Positions 1 through 9,801 are shown, numbered from the stretch's first letter. The stretch is 45,220 nucleotides of DNA from Lentisphaeria bacterium (GCA_017503375.1 JAFVTF010000114.1:1-45220); one strand, 5' to 3'. Translations and numbers: made by a program. The notes: generated from the sequence alone by a model not told the origin.

Positions 1-105
1 ATGTCTGAAAATTCTTGCAGAGATCTGAAAATGGAGCGTTTTCGGTGGTTACTCTTTGAGTAGCCACACTCAAACTACCATTTCCATCTCATCAGCAATC
101 TCTTT
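1..105. other. Gene-free window edge with weak inverted repeat
   Basis: No supportable gene lies before the end of uvrB. A 20-codon plus-strand frame (1-63) starts with ATG and ends in TAG, but it has no visible ribosome binding site because it begins at the edge, and its product resembles nothing I know. A 7-bp inverted repeat, TTTGAGT at 55-61 and ACTCAAA at 68-74 with a 6-base loop, sits just past the uvrB stop. It has no T-run on either strand, so it is a poor terminator candidate. Confidence 0.4.
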
Positions 106-2166
106 TCAGCCAAATTTTGCCGGACTTTTGAAATTACCTCTATCATCTTTCTGAATCTGCGATGGCAAGCCGTTTTTTTCCAGTTCCCGGATTTTATCCC
201 GGAGCTGGGCGGCACGTTCAAATTCCAAATCTTCTGCAGCCTGAAGCATTTCCCGTTCCAGTTCGGAAATAATTTCATCCAGAGAGCGGTCCGGAACTCC
301 TGCATTATAAGCGGCACGTTTTTCTCCGGCTTTCAACACACCTTCCGGAGCATCTTCCGCCATATCAAAAATGGCATTTTCGATTGTTTCCTGTTTTTTC
401 TTCCGGATCGTCTGCGGAATGATGCCATGTGCTTCATTGTAGGCTTTCTGAATCTTGCGGCGGTTTTCGGTAACGGTCAGAAGTTCCTGCATGGCATCAG
501 TGATTTTATCTGCATAAAGGATGACTCTTCCATCGGCATTCCGGGCGGCTCTTCCTGCCACCTGAATCAGAGAGCGGGAGGACCTGAGGAATCCTTCTTT
601 GTCTGCATCAAGGATTGCCACCAATGCCACTTCCGGCAAGTCGATTCCTTCCCGCAGCAGGTTGATTCCCACCAGACAGTCAAAGTTTCCGTCCCGCAGT
701 TCTGAGAGAATCCGGACCCGTTCGATTGCATCCAGTTCAGAATGAATATATTTCACCCGCAATCCCAAATCTGTCAGATAATCGGAAAGCCGTTCCGAAC
801 TCTTCTTTGTTAATGTGGTAACGAGAACACGCTCTTTCTTCAAAGAACATTTCCGGATTTCTTCCATCACATCATCCACCTGATGTTCCAGCGGACGGAC
901 CGTTACTTCCGGATCAAGCAATCCTGTCGGGCGGACAACCTGCTGGATGATTTCTTTTCCGGAAAGCTCGATTTCATAAGGTGCAGGTGTGGCGGAAACA
1001 TAAACTGTATCTCCGGTCAGACTCAGAAATTCTTCAAATTTCAAAGGCCGGTTATCCAATGACGACGGTAAACGGAATCCGTGTTCCACCAGAGTGGTTT
1101 TCCGGCTTCTGTCAGCATTGTACATTCCCCGGATCTGGGGAACTGTAACGTGAGATTCATCAATAAACGTGATAAAATTATTTTTGAAGAAGTCCAGCAG
1201 ACAGAACGGACGGCTTCCCGGCGGACGCTGGGAGAGATGGCGGGAATAATTTTCGATTCCGCTGCAATAGCCGATCTCTTTCATCATTTCCAAATCATAA
1301 TTCACCCGCTGGAACAATCTTTGAGCTTCCACCAGTTTATTGGCTGATTCCAGTTCTTTTACACGTTCATTCAATTCTTCCCGGATCGTTACTTCTGCCG
1401 CATCAATCGCTTCTTTCGGCATGACAAACAAACGGGTCGGAAAGATAAATGCCTTGCTGACATTGGCTATCAGTTTCCCGGTGAGCGTATCACGCCGCGA
1501 TAATGATTCCACAGAATCACCCCAGAATTCCACTCTCAGAACTTCATCTTTTTCTGCAAGAAATACATCCACGGAATCGCCGCGGACACGGAACATCCCT
1601 TTTTCCGGCGCAATATCGTTCCGGTTGTATTGAATTGCAATCAGCCTGTGCAGAAATTCCGTTCTGTTGACGGTGTCGCCGACGTTCAGTTCAATACACA
1701 TCCCCTGAAATTCATCAGGCGAGCCCAAGCCGTAAATACACGATACGCTGGCGACAACGATCACATCTTTCCGGGAAATCAGAGAAGATGTTGCAGAAAG
1801 CCGTAACCGTTCAATATTTTCATTGATGCTGGCATCTTTCGCAATATAAGTATCTGTTTGAGGAATGTAAGATTCCGGAAGGTAATAATCGTAATAACTG
1901 ATGAAATATTCCACCGCATTTTCTGGGAAGAATGATTTGAATTCGCTGTAAAGCTGTGCTGCCAGCGTTTTATTATGGGAAAACACCAAAACCGGACGGT
2001 CCAGCTGTGCAATCACATTTGCAAGCGTAAATGTCTTTCCGGAACCTGTCACTCCCTGCAAAAGCTGATGAGCGCACCCTTCCCGGAGATTCTTCGTCAA
2101 CGCCGCGATTGCCGCCGGCTGGTCGCCGGACGGTGTATAATCAGAAACCAGTTTGAACATCCCCAT
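106..2166 (-). CDS. uvrB: Excinuclease ABC subunit B (UvrB)
   Basis: UvrB is the DNA-damage verification helicase of nucleotide excision repair. It is loaded by UvrA, opens the duplex with its beta-hairpin and recruits UvrC. The 686-residue product has the normal family length. Visible motifs are Walker A GVTGSGKT (about residues 38-45), the tyrosine-rich beta-hairpin SYYDYYLPESYIP (about 90-105), Walker B-type DESH, the helicase motif QVAGRAARN and a C-terminal UVR helix pair (LEFERAAQLRDKIREL). I chose the ATG at 2166 (MGMFKLVSDYTP) because AAAGGTGAT lies just upstream; the ATG at 2160 is the alternative, and an upstream GTG at 2175 would overlap that site. The gene is monocistronic, separated from sbcC by a terminator. 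Identification is secure. Confidence 0.97.
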   Translation of the reverse strand: MGMFKLVSDYTPSGDQPAAIAALTKNLREGCAHQLLQGVTGSGKTFTLANVIAQLDRPVLVFSHNKTLAAQLYSEFKSFFPENAVEYFISYYDYYLPESYIPQTDTYIAKDASINENIERLRLSATSSLISRKDVIVVASVSCIYGLGSPDEFQGMCIELNVGDTVNRTEFLHRLIAIQYNRNDIAPEKGMFRVRGDSVDVFLAEKDEVLRVEFWGDSVESLSRRDTLTGKLIANVSKAFIFPTRLFVMPKEAIDAAEVTIREELNERVKELESANKLVEAQRLFQRVNYDLEMMKEIGYCSGIENYSRHLSQRPPGSRPFCLLDFFKNNFITFIDESHVTVPQIRGMYNADRSRKTTLVEHGFRLPSSLDNRPLKFEEFLSLTGDTVYVSATPAPYEIELSGKEIIQQVVRPTGLLDPEVTVRPLEHQVDDVMEEIRKCSLKKERVLVTTLTKKSSERLSDYLTDLGLRVKYIHSELDAIERVRILSELRDGNFDCLVGINLLREGIDLPEVALVAILDADKEGFLRSSRSLIQVAGRAARNADGRVILYADKITDAMQELLTVTENRRKIQKAYNEAHGIIPQTIRKKKQETIENAIFDMAEDAPEGVLKAGEKRAAYNAGVPDRSLDEIISELEREMLQAAEDLEFERAAQLRDKIRELEKNGLPSQIQKDDRGNFKSPAKFG

Positions 2167-2191
2167 AAATATCACCTTTCTATCTGATGAT

Positions 2192-2219
2192 AATATATCG
2201 TTGCAAAGAGATTTCGCAA
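2192..2219 (-). promoter_or_regulatory. Predicted uvrB promoter
   Basis: On the minus strand TTGCGA (2219-2214) is followed after 16 bases by TATATT (2197-2192), a reasonable sigma70-type pair about 25 bases upstream of the uvrB start. No LexA-type palindrome was recognised. Confidence 0.5.
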
Positions 2220-2239
2220 TCCGGAAAATGAAAAAAATC

Positions 2240-2275
2240 CAATAAAAAACGGGAATCTGCTCTTTCAGATTCCCG
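2240..2275 (-). terminator. Rho-independent terminator after sbcC
   Basis: A 10-bp perfect stem (2250-2259 with 2266-2275, CGGGAATCTG and its complement) closes a 6-base loop. On the minus strand it is followed by TTTTTTATT. It lies 20 bp beyond the sbcC stop and upstream of the uvrB promoter, so it separates the two units. Confidence 0.85.
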
Positions 2276-2294
2276 CTGCAATTCCGGATACCGT

Positions 2295-5200
2295 TTATCC
2301 CGGAAGATTAACCCCCGTTCCGTGGATCGTACTGCGGCCGCCGCCAGTTTTCTGAACTTCAATAATACACGGAATTTTTTCAGAAAATGCCGCGACATGA
2401 CTGATGACACCGACCAGTTTTCCGCGGTTCCGCAGATTGCTCAATGCTTCCAGCGCAGTTTCCAGTGTTTCAGAATCAAGCGTTCCGAATCCTTCATCAA
2501 GGAAAAGGGAATCCACCCGGATTTTTTCCCCGGCCATCTGGGAAAGCCCCAGCGCAAGGGAAAGGGAAACGAGGAATCTTTCTCCGCCGGAAAGGGTTTT
2601 GCAGCTTCTGATCTCATCCCCGAGATCTTTATCTGCCACATCTATTCCGAGTTCCTCTTTCTGACTGCGGAGCAAACGGTAGCGGCCGCTGAGTTTTTCC
2701 AACTCAACATTTGCCAGAACCAGAAGATGTTCCAATGTAATTCCCTGGGCAAACCGCTGGAATTTATCTTTGCTGCCGATTAAATCATACATCCGGTTCC
2801 AGATTTCCATAGCTTTTTTCTGTTCCTGAAGCTTGACATTCTGTTCTGCCATATTCTGTCTGCCTTCAAGATCATTCTTGAGCTTTTCTTTGAGTGCGCC
2901 CAGAATCTGATTTTTTTCCTGGAACGTGCCGGTTATTTTTTCCAATTCAGCGGTCAGTTCCTCTTTGCTCTTCTGTCCTGTTAAGGCAGTATTGAGTTCT
3001 GCAATGGATTTTTCACAGTTCGCACGTGTTTCCGCCAACTGTTTTCTGCGGGCAGCCAATTCAGCATCCTTCGCAGAAAGACGGGCAAGTTCTTCTTTGG
3101 AAAGAACACTTGCATGGAAAATTTCTTCGGTGATTCCGGCTGTTTCGACCGCCTGGAGAAACGCATCCTTTGCCTGAGAAATCTGCACCGCCCGTTCGGA
3201 AATACTTTTTTTCTTCTGAGAAATCTCTTCAAGAGTCCGCTCCCGGTTTGTGGAAATTTCTGTAAACGCCTTTTGCGCTTTTTCCAGAACGCCAAGAATT
3301 GATTTCTGTTTTTCATCCGCAATCCTTGATTCAACTGCAGGGTCTTTACTTCCGAACAATTCCTGCCGTTTTGCAGTTTCTCCGGCAAGTTTTTCCTGTG
3401 CAGTTTTCCATTCAGTTCTGAAATTGCGGCAATTATCACGCAGGGTTTTCAGCGTGGTTTGCAAACGCAGAATCGCATTTTTCAGCTCATCTTCCTCCTG
3501 CTCAAAAGCTGCCAGAGATTCTTTGCAATCCGCATACGCTTTGATCCGGAACGAAAGGGCATCCGGCAGCTGCATGGATGACCGATCCCAGCTGATGCTG
3601 TATGGAGCAAGTGCAGATGTGATCTGTTTTTCAACGTGATCAAGCGAGGCTTGAATTTTCTGCTCACTCTCTGTGAGGTGATTCAGTTCACCCTGTTTTG
3701 CTTTCAGCTGAACGTTCAATTGATCCAGCTCTCCCTGAGACTGGAGCCGGGCATTTTCTGCAGCAGTAACTTCCCCAAGAATTTTCTGCAGGAGCTTTTC
3801 TGCGTTTCCGATTTCAGAAAGACGCTTTTTCAAAGCGTTGAGTTCTTCATTTTCTTTTTCCGGTTCCGGCATGTTTTTCATTGCAAAAGGATGTTCTTTT
3901 GAACCGCAAAGAGGACACTCTTCTCCGTCTTTCAGCTGCTTGCGGTGTTCATCAAGAGAACGCAAGGTCAGTGCCTGAAGATAACACTGTTCCTGTTTTT
4001 CGCACAGCTTTTCCCAATGTTCCCGTGTTACTCCGTCAAGCAATCCGTCAAGTGCCTGTTTGGCTTTTTCATTTTTTCCGGATATCTCTTCCAGATTGCG
4101 GAGGGCTGTCTGAAGCTGTTTTTTCTTCTCATCTTCCGCAAGCTGAATTTTTTGCAGCTCTTTGGAAACAGATGTTTTCTGTTTGAGATTTTCTGCACGG
4201 TCTCCGGTATATTTTTTGAATATTTCCAGCAGTCCTTCACAGCTTTTCTTTACAGCAGCCAGTTCACCGTCAGCGGGACGTTCAGCGAGATAAGCAACGG
4301 CATCGCTGTTTTTCTTCCGCAGCGTTTCCAGCTGTTTTCTGTTGTTGCAGAGTTCTTTTCTCAAATTCCATGCTTTGAGGGTTTCTGCTTCTCTTTTTGC
4401 CTGTGCCTCAGCTGCTCCGGTCTTCATGGTCTTGATTACTGTATCAAGAGAATTAACAGCAGTCAGAAGAGCTTTCAGCGTTTCATATTCTTTCTGATAA
4501 CGTTTTGCTTCTTCATCAGCGGAATCCAGTTTTTTGCGGTTTCCGGCAAAAAGATTTTCCTGTTCTTTCAAGCGGAGTTCTGTTTTCTGCAATGCAGTTT
4601 CTTCCGCAGACTGCTGTCCGGAAAGTTCTTTGAACGGGCGGAACCGTTCATCCGCTTCAAGAACCTTTTTCCCGTCTTCCAGCCGTTTCCGCTGAGAGGT
4701 GAATTCAAGTTCTTCAGCAGACAGTATCTTTTCCACATTATTGCACTGAATGAGACTATTTTTATGCAGTTCAAGCTGCTGAAATTTCTGAATCAGCTGA
4801 TTCAAATCAGTTTGGACCCGGGAAAGTCCGGCAATTTCTCCGGTCAGAATTCCGATCTCCTGATTGATCTGTTCCACTTCTTCATCAGGCAGGATTTTGA
4901 TTCCTTCAAACAGGGCCTCAATCGCGGCAAGCTTGCTTTTTTCGCTGTCATACCGCTCTTTCAGTTTTTCGGCAATACGGGAATAAATTTCTGTTCCGGT
5001 GATTCGTTCCAGAATTTCTCCATTATCTGTTCCGGCGTTCAGAAACGCATCAAAAGAGCCTTGCGCCAGCAGGACTGCACGGCAGAAACGGGTGGAATCC
5101 AATCCGGTGATTTCTTCCACCTTTTTCGTGACCATTGTAGTTTTATCTGCTTCAACTTTCCCATTGCAGGAAAGTTTATGGATCGCATTTTCATTGATCT

Positions 5201-5519
5201 GGCCTTTCCTTCCCCCTCTGGTTATAGCGGCATAAGCATACGTTGCTGTCCATTCTCTGCCTTCGGTATCCACGAATGTGAGTTCACTCATACATTCATT
5301 ACACCCCCTGCTGATTGCTTCGAGGGTGCTTTTTTTCAATCGCGGAGTTGATCCGTAAAGCGCAAGGCACATGGCATCAAGAATAGTGCTTTTCCCGCTT
5401 CCGGTTTTGCCGAGAATCGCAAAAATTCCGCTCTGCTGAAATTCTTTACAGTCGAAATCTATTTTCCACTTTCCGTAAAGACTGTTGATATTCTGAAAAA
5501 CAAGTTTTTTTATTCTCAT
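2295..5519 (-). CDS. sbcC: Exonuclease subunit SbcC (Rad50-like ATPase)
   Basis: SbcC is the SMC/Rad50-type ATPase of the SbcCD nuclease, which cleaves DNA hairpins and blocked ends during replication and repair. The 1074-residue product shows an N-terminal Walker A GKTGSGKST (37-45), long coiled-coil arms rich in K, E, Q and L, a zinc-hook CPLC near residue 537, the ABC signature LSGGERFLVSLSLALGL near 970 and Walker B SLFLDEGFGTLD near 995. The hook CxxC is followed by GSKEHP, as in many bacterial SbcC proteins. The start at 5519 is preceded by GGGAGGAATGATCTT. It lies 20 bp after sbcD and is presumably co-transcribed with it. Long plus-strand frames inside the gene are antisense shadows of the coiled coil. 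Confidence 0.96.
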   Translation of the reverse strand: MRIKKLVFQNINSLYGKWKIDFDCKEFQQSGIFAILGKTGSGKSTILDAMCLALYGSTPRLKKSTLEAISRGCNECMSELTFVDTEGREWTATYAYAAITRGGRKGQINENAIHKLSCNGKVEADKTTMVTKKVEEITGLDSTRFCRAVLLAQGSFDAFLNAGTDNGEILERITGTEIYSRIAEKLKERYDSEKSKLAAIEALFEGIKILPDEEVEQINQEIGILTGEIAGLSRVQTDLNQLIQKFQQLELHKNSLIQCNNVEKILSAEELEFTSQRKRLEDGKKVLEADERFRPFKELSGQQSAEETALQKTELRLKEQENLFAGNRKKLDSADEEAKRYQKEYETLKALLTAVNSLDTVIKTMKTGAAEAQAKREAETLKAWNLRKELCNNRKQLETLRKKNSDAVAYLAERPADGELAAVKKSCEGLLEIFKKYTGDRAENLKQKTSVSKELQKIQLAEDEKKKQLQTALRNLEEISGKNEKAKQALDGLLDGVTREHWEKLCEKQEQCYLQALTLRSLDEHRKQLKDGEECPLCGSKEHPFAMKNMPEPEKENEELNALKKRLSEIGNAEKLLQKILGEVTAAENARLQSQGELDQLNVQLKAKQGELNHLTESEQKIQASLDHVEKQITSALAPYSISWDRSSMQLPDALSFRIKAYADCKESLAAFEQEEDELKNAILRLQTTLKTLRDNCRNFRTEWKTAQEKLAGETAKRQELFGSKDPAVESRIADEKQKSILGVLEKAQKAFTEISTNRERTLEEISQKKKSISERAVQISQAKDAFLQAVETAGITEEIFHASVLSKEELARLSAKDAELAARRKQLAETRANCEKSIAELNTALTGQKSKEELTAELEKITGTFQEKNQILGALKEKLKNDLEGRQNMAEQNVKLQEQKKAMEIWNRMYDLIGSKDKFQRFAQGITLEHLLVLANVELEKLSGRYRLLRSQKEELGIDVADKDLGDEIRSCKTLSGGERFLVSLSLALGLSQMAGEKIRVDSLFLDEGFGTLDSETLETALEALSNLRNRGKLVGVISHVAAFSEKIPCIIEVQKTGGGRSTIHGTGVNLPG

Positions 5520-5539
5520 AAGATCATTCCTCCCCGAAA

Positions 5540-6730
5540 TTATTCTGATTCTCTGGCTGCTGTTTCGATTTCACGGAAAACCTCAAGCAGCTGTTCTGCC
5601 GCAGAACCGGATATTTCATATTCTTTCAGCATCAATTTAAAAACATCTGACGGTGCCAAATCAGCCAGGTGACGTTCTTCCGGCAGTCTCCGGAGTACGG
5701 CAGGATTCGATGCCTTGTTGCGGCAGGTCAAAATTCTGACCTGACTTCCCCGAATCAATTCATTCAGGTTCTCTGAAAGCCCCGGTTCGTAATCTCCTGT
5801 ATTTTCCACGCTGCACCAGATGGAATGAGCTTCTTCGGTCAAACTCAAAAGTTCAGATTCAAGTTCAGCTTTTGTGCCGCTGAGAATCCTCATATCCTGG
5901 AAAGATGGAAGAGGAATTTCACGGACATTCTTGATATCATCGGTGTCAATGACGGTCACAGATTTTGCAGTTTCAAGTTCCCGGAAAGAAACATTGACCG
6001 GTGCTCCCGGATAACGGACAATTGTTTTATACGGACTTTTCAGCGTGTGAGCATCATGAAGATGTCCCAGCGCAAGATAATCAATGGAGTCAGGAAATTC
6101 TGAGGTGCCTACACTCATCAGCGTTCCGATCCAGGAATCATTCTTTTCATCCTTATCCGTAACAAAAAGATGTCCGGTCATGATATGCGGCACGGAAGAA
6201 TCAACAGCTTTGAGGGCATCCGCCATCTTGCGGTAATAATCAAGCATGGCAGTCCGCAGGGCGGTTTCCCTGTCAAGTACACCTTGTCCGCCTTCAACCG
6301 TAACAAGATCACGCTCATGCAGATACGGAACAGCCCCCACAAGTGCCGCAAGTTTTCCATTTTCCTCCCGGAGTTCTACGATCATATCGGAACATGTTTG
6401 GGAGGCATTGGCAAACACATGAACGGAAAGATGTTTCAAAATTTCTTTTGGAGCTTCGAGATAAGCCGCACTGTCATGATTCCCTCCGGTGACAATAATA
6501 TATTTTGCTCCGGCGTTTTCCGCCTGAAGCAGAAATCGGTAATATTGTTCCGCTGCCCGGTTGGGCGGAAGATGATTGTCAAAAACATCTCCCGCAATGA
6601 TGACTGTTTCGATCTTTTCCTGCTCGATTACAGAACAGAGATGTTTCAGCAGCAAATCATATTCATCGAAACGTTTTTCCGCTCCCAGGGAACATCCCAG
6701 GTGCATATCAGCTGTGTGTAATATTTTCAT
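5540..6730 (-). CDS. sbcD: Exonuclease subunit SbcD (Mre11-like nuclease)
   Basis: SbcD is the metallophosphoesterase nuclease partner of SbcC. The 396-residue product has the expected metal-binding motifs in order: HTADMHLG with D8 and H10, GDVFDNH with D48, GGNHD at 82-86, a GH motif near 180 (TGHLF) and LGHLHDAHT near 222. The C-terminal third is the capping and SbcC-binding region. The start at 6730 has a clear AAGGAG site. It is the first gene of an sbcD-sbcC operon, in the order usual for bacteria. Confidence 0.96.
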   Translation of the reverse strand: MKILHTADMHLGCSLGAEKRFDEYDLLLKHLCSVIEQEKIETVIIAGDVFDNHLPPNRAAEQYYRFLLQAENAGAKYIIVTGGNHDSAAYLEAPKEILKHLSVHVFANASQTCSDMIVELREENGKLAALVGAVPYLHERDLVTVEGGQGVLDRETALRTAMLDYYRKMADALKAVDSSVPHIMTGHLFVTDKDEKNDSWIGTLMSVGTSEFPDSIDYLALGHLHDAHTLKSPYKTIVRYPGAPVNVSFRELETAKSVTVIDTDDIKNVREIPLPSFQDMRILSGTKAELESELLSLTEEAHSIWCSVENTGDYEPGLSENLNELIRGSQVRILTCRNKASNPAVLRRLPEERHLADLAPSDVFKLMLKEYEISGSAAEQLLEVFREIETAARESE

Positions 6731-6904
6731 CGGATAACTCCTTATTATTTAAGAGTAACAATTGAAGTGGTGTGTCTGATATTCTGAAACTTTATACGTG
6801 ATATCTTTCAAATCTTTTCACGGAATTACTCTTTTTATGTAAAATAAGTCCGGAAAAGTTCAATATTTTCCGGAAATATTCAGAATAAATCAATCTGTGC
6901 GGAT

Positions 6905-6932
6905 ATTATACTCTATTGAATGATTTTGTCCG
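6905..6932 (-). promoter_or_regulatory. Predicted sbcDC promoter
   Basis: On the minus strand a perfect TATAAT (6910-6905) is preceded, 16 bases upstream, by CGGACA (6932-6927), which matches the last four bases of TTGACA. It would give a leader of about 165 bases before sbcD. The rest of the 6731-6972 gap shows no gene. Confidence 0.45.
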
Positions 6933-6972
6933 TACAGATCAAAAAAAATCAGCAGAAAGAAAAATTTTTCCT

Positions 6973-7965
6973 TTACAACTTTTTGATTTCCGCAGAAAAT
7001 CCGGTGAAATCATTCGGGTTTTCCGGTTCAATACAAAGGAGAATATACAGATTACTTCCATCATCAGCGGAACCTTTTCCCAATACGGTAATATCTTTTT
7101 CCCCCTCAGAGGTTGCAATCCACTCAATCTTTTTTTTCAGTACAACCGCAGATTGTTTTCCGTTTGAAAAAACGTGAAGCTGCGGGGCTGTTTTTTTCTC
7201 AGCAACTCCAATATAAGCCAGAAGATAATTAAATGCTGTTGCGGTTTGCATATCCGTTGCTTCTGCGGAAGCATTGATTCCCTTCACTCTGCCCCGGGCT
7301 TCCGGTGTGAATATCCCGATTTTTTTATGAAAACCGAATTTTTCCTTTTCCGCCGGTACTGCAGAAGAAGAACTTCCCAGTAAATTCATGAATTTTTCCT
7401 GAACAGGGAACACATAAACCGCCGGGAACAGAACAGTTCCTCCATTGACCCGCTGACGGTTATTGATATCAAGCACCGGTCTTTGTGCAGTTGCCAGCAA
7501 TTCTCCCTGTGAATTAATACAAACAACGTAAATATGATTGAATTTTCCGGCGGAAGAAAGCTGTTCCATCCAATTTTCGGCAATCTTTTGGATTCCGCAA
7601 TCAAGGGCAAGCGTTACTTTCCCTGTGATATTTTTCCGGTCAATCATCTTTTCTATACCGCTTTTTCCGACTTCTTTCCCGTTGGAGAATTCTGTGAACC
7701 CCAGCAGTCCTGCGGCAAATTTTCCGTCAATTGCAGCATAACGCAATCTTTGATTGGGCCGGGAACTCTTGCGATTTCCAATCAGAAGCGTTCCGTTCCG
7801 GTCATAAATTTCAGACCGTTGATACCGGGGAATAACGACTTTCCGGTTTTCTTTTTCCCAGGCCTTCCACAATTTCCATGAAAGAATTCCTCCCAAATAG
7901 CCGACAGCCGCAAGTCCGGCTATAATTCCGGCTATGTTACATATTCTGATAATATTTTTCTTCAT
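6973..7965 (-). CDS. Class B PBP-like membrane protein, catalytic motif apparently lost
   Basis: The 330-residue product has a short cytoplasmic N-terminus, one membrane segment (IAGIIAGLAAVGYLGGIL) and then a region like the N-terminal part of class B penicillin-binding proteins (FtsI/PBP2): RSEIYDRNGTLL, LLGFTEFSNGKEVGKSGIEK, VTLALDCGIQKIAENW and CINSQGELLATAQRPVLDINNR. Where active enzymes have EPGSTFK with the catalytic serine, this one has FPAVYVFPVQEK, and no later SxN or KTG motif is evident. It is also shorter than working class B PBPs (usually above 550). Acyl-enzyme chemistry is therefore unlikely; a structural or regulatory envelope role is an inference. The start at 7965 (MKKNII) is preferred because GAAGGAG lies inside the frame just before it; 7980 is the alternative. 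It is followed by sbcD after 242 bp. Confidence 0.72.
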   Translation of the reverse strand: MKKNIIRICNIAGIIAGLAAVGYLGGILSWKLWKAWEKENRKVVIPRYQRSEIYDRNGTLLIGNRKSSRPNQRLRYAAIDGKFAAGLLGFTEFSNGKEVGKSGIEKMIDRKNITGKVTLALDCGIQKIAENWMEQLSSAGKFNHIYVVCINSQGELLATAQRPVLDINNRQRVNGGTVLFPAVYVFPVQEKFMNLLGSSSSAVPAEKEKFGFHKKIGIFTPEARGRVKGINASAEATDMQTATAFNYLLAYIGVAEKKTAPQLHVFSNGKQSAVVLKKKIEWIATSEGEKDITVLGKGSADDGSNLYILLCIEPENPNDFTGFSAEIKKL

Positions 7966-8523
7966 ATTTTTCTCCTTCATCTTATCAAATACCGGTTATG
8001 TCAATATAGAATCTTCTGTCAGAATTAATATATCTGCTGTCATGTGTTTTTTCAATCAGAGCCGAACTTTTTTCCATCGTTTTTTTGTTTCAGATTCAGC
8101 CCTGTTCCCCATATGGGATGGTAAACCCTTCTGTTCACTCCGTACCAAACAGCTCTTCCCAAAACATTAAGGTTTTGCAACACTCCCTTTCCCCTTCCTC
8201 AGGTAACAACCTTTGTCAGGACAGAGCTGAAAAAAAACAGTTTTTCAACTTGACAAATCGCTATTTTATGCTAGCTTTATCCGGCAATGGAAATTTTATG
8301 ATACGGCAGAATATTCAACAGTGATTAATCTCTGTTTTGTATTCCGGAATGATGCTGCAAGTCCGGATTTCGTTTCTTCTGCTGAGCGGTCTATCAGTAA
8401 AATGTCCGGTCTGAAAATCCGGAAAATGAAGTGCGGATGCAAATCACTCACTGTTGAAACCGATAGTTCTGGAACTAACCGGAATGGAATACTGCATTAA
8501 AACAAATAGAAAGGAAAAGACTT
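7966..8523. promoter_or_regulatory. Divergent intergenic region with weak promoter candidate
   Basis: About 550 bases separate two divergently transcribed genes. No ORF looks real. On the plus strand TTGACA at 8250-8255 is a perfect -35 box, but the best -10 at 16-bp spacing (TAGCTT, 8272-8277) is poor. A pyrimidine-rich run spans about 8085-8215. I see no convincing hairpin or RNA family. Confidence 0.35.
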
Positions 8524-9594
8524 ATGAAAGAAAAATGGTTCATTATTTTTTTTAGCGTGCTGGCGGCCGGACTGATCGTTATTCTTACCGTTCCGTCTGG
8601 TAAATCTTTTGGAAAAAAATCAGAGATTTTTCAGCTCTCAAAAGATGACGAGTTCAAAATCTCAAAAGAGTTTATTACAAAAATCCGTTCTGCGGTCGGG
8701 GACCGGAATGCTTCCAGAGCCTCTTCTGAATTGTATAAATATGTCCTTGGACAGATATATACTGCTTCAGCGGAGGAAAGGGAAGATTTTGAAGTCAGTT
8801 ATATCAATTATCTGGACCGGCTTTACAAACAGGCTTTGAATGCTGCATTGGAAAAAATGTCTCCCGGAGAAAAATCCGTAATCTTGAAAAAGGAAAAAGA
8901 GTGGGAACAAAATTTGGTGGAATCCTACGATTATGAAATCAAAGACAAAAACGGCGATTGCGTGTTTGGCTGCGTTGCCGCACGGCTGCGTCATATACGG
9001 CTTGTTCATAACCGTGCAAAATATTGGGAATGTTCCCCGGAACGCAGAGCTGAAATCGACAGCTTTCAAGGTTTGAAAATCCGGTGTATATCCGGTGAAC
9101 ATCCGGTGGAGTTTAATGAATTGCGCCGCGTAACCCCGATCAGTCTTCATGCCGAACCTGTCAACAGTAAGGAAAAGACTTATATTGAAGATATTGCATC
9201 ATTTCCTCTGGATTTCTGCAGAGCAAGAAAGGTCGGAAACGATATTTATCATATTGGAATCCTGATTCCCAATAATGATATAAGCTTTGAGCGTTCCACC
9301 CAGGGATACGAACGTATTCTGGTTATTTGGAAAAACAGACAATTTTATGCACATTACAGCTTGCCTGTCCATGCAGAAATCCGGAGCCTTGAAATTTCCG
9401 GAACACGTCTTACTGTAAAATACATTCAAACAGATGAGTTCAAGAACAGAGATAAACGGAAAAACAATCCGGAACAAACATTTACGATAGATTACACCTA
9501 TGAAATTTTTGCTCCGGTAAAAATAACAAATTGGCTGGATTATTATATGGATGGAATTGGCAATATCCATAAAAACAACTGCTGCGGGAAGTGA
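8524..9594 (+). CDS. Unknown exported or membrane-anchored protein
   Basis: The 356-residue product starts with an N-terminal hydrophobic helix (WFIIFFSVLAAGLIVILTV) that is either an uncleaved anchor or a signal peptide, so the rest is probably outside the cytoplasm. Residues about 60-165 are helical, with a stretch (YKQALNAALEKMSPGEKSV, then EKEWEQNLVESYDYEI, a Cys and ARLRHIRL) that faintly recalls the LprI/DUF1311 fold; I treat this only as a hint. The C-terminal half is beta-rich. AAAGGA precedes the ATG. It stands alone between a divergent PBP-like gene and tRNA-Arg, so context does not give a function. Confidence 0.8.
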   Translation: MKEKWFIIFFSVLAAGLIVILTVPSGKSFGKKSEIFQLSKDDEFKISKEFITKIRSAVGDRNASRASSELYKYVLGQIYTASAEEREDFEVSYINYLDRLYKQALNAALEKMSPGEKSVILKKEKEWEQNLVESYDYEIKDKNGDCVFGCVAARLRHIRLVHNRAKYWECSPERRAEIDSFQGLKIRCISGEHPVEFNELRRVTPISLHAEPVNSKEKTYIEDIASFPLDFCRARKVGNDIYHIGILIPNNDISFERSTQGYERILVIWKNRQFYAHYSLPVHAEIRSLEISGTRLTVKYIQTDEFKNRDKRKNNPEQTFTIDYTYEIFAPVKITNWLDYYMDGIGNIHKNNCCGK

Positions 9595-9729
9595 TTTTAT
9601 TCAGCATTTCACTTTGAATTGCAGAAATGATACAAAATCGGGCATACTGTTTTCTTCATGGAACAACATGTCCGGTTTTTGTTCATCCAACCATAAAAAA
9701 TCTTTTGATAATCATACTCATCAGAGGAA

Positions 9730-9756
9730 AAGTTTACAAAAAAACTTATTTTTTTC
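9730..9756 (+). terminator. Weak terminator candidate
   Basis: AAGTTT (9730-9735) and AAACTT (9742-9747) can form an AT-rich 6-bp stem followed by ATTTTTTTT. It lies between the unknown gene ending at 9594 and tRNA-Arg. The stem is weak, so termination is uncertain. Confidence 0.3.
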
Positions 9757-9801
9757 TGATTCAAGGTTGAAATTTTCCTGAAAAATGATATCTTACGGGA
9801 T

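Noticed and set aside
3945..5351. Long plus-strand frame of 468 codons opposite sbcC
   Set aside because: It is antisense to the coiled-coil part of sbcC, very rich in Phe as expected from complementing Lys/Glu codons, and has no ribosome binding site or known motif.
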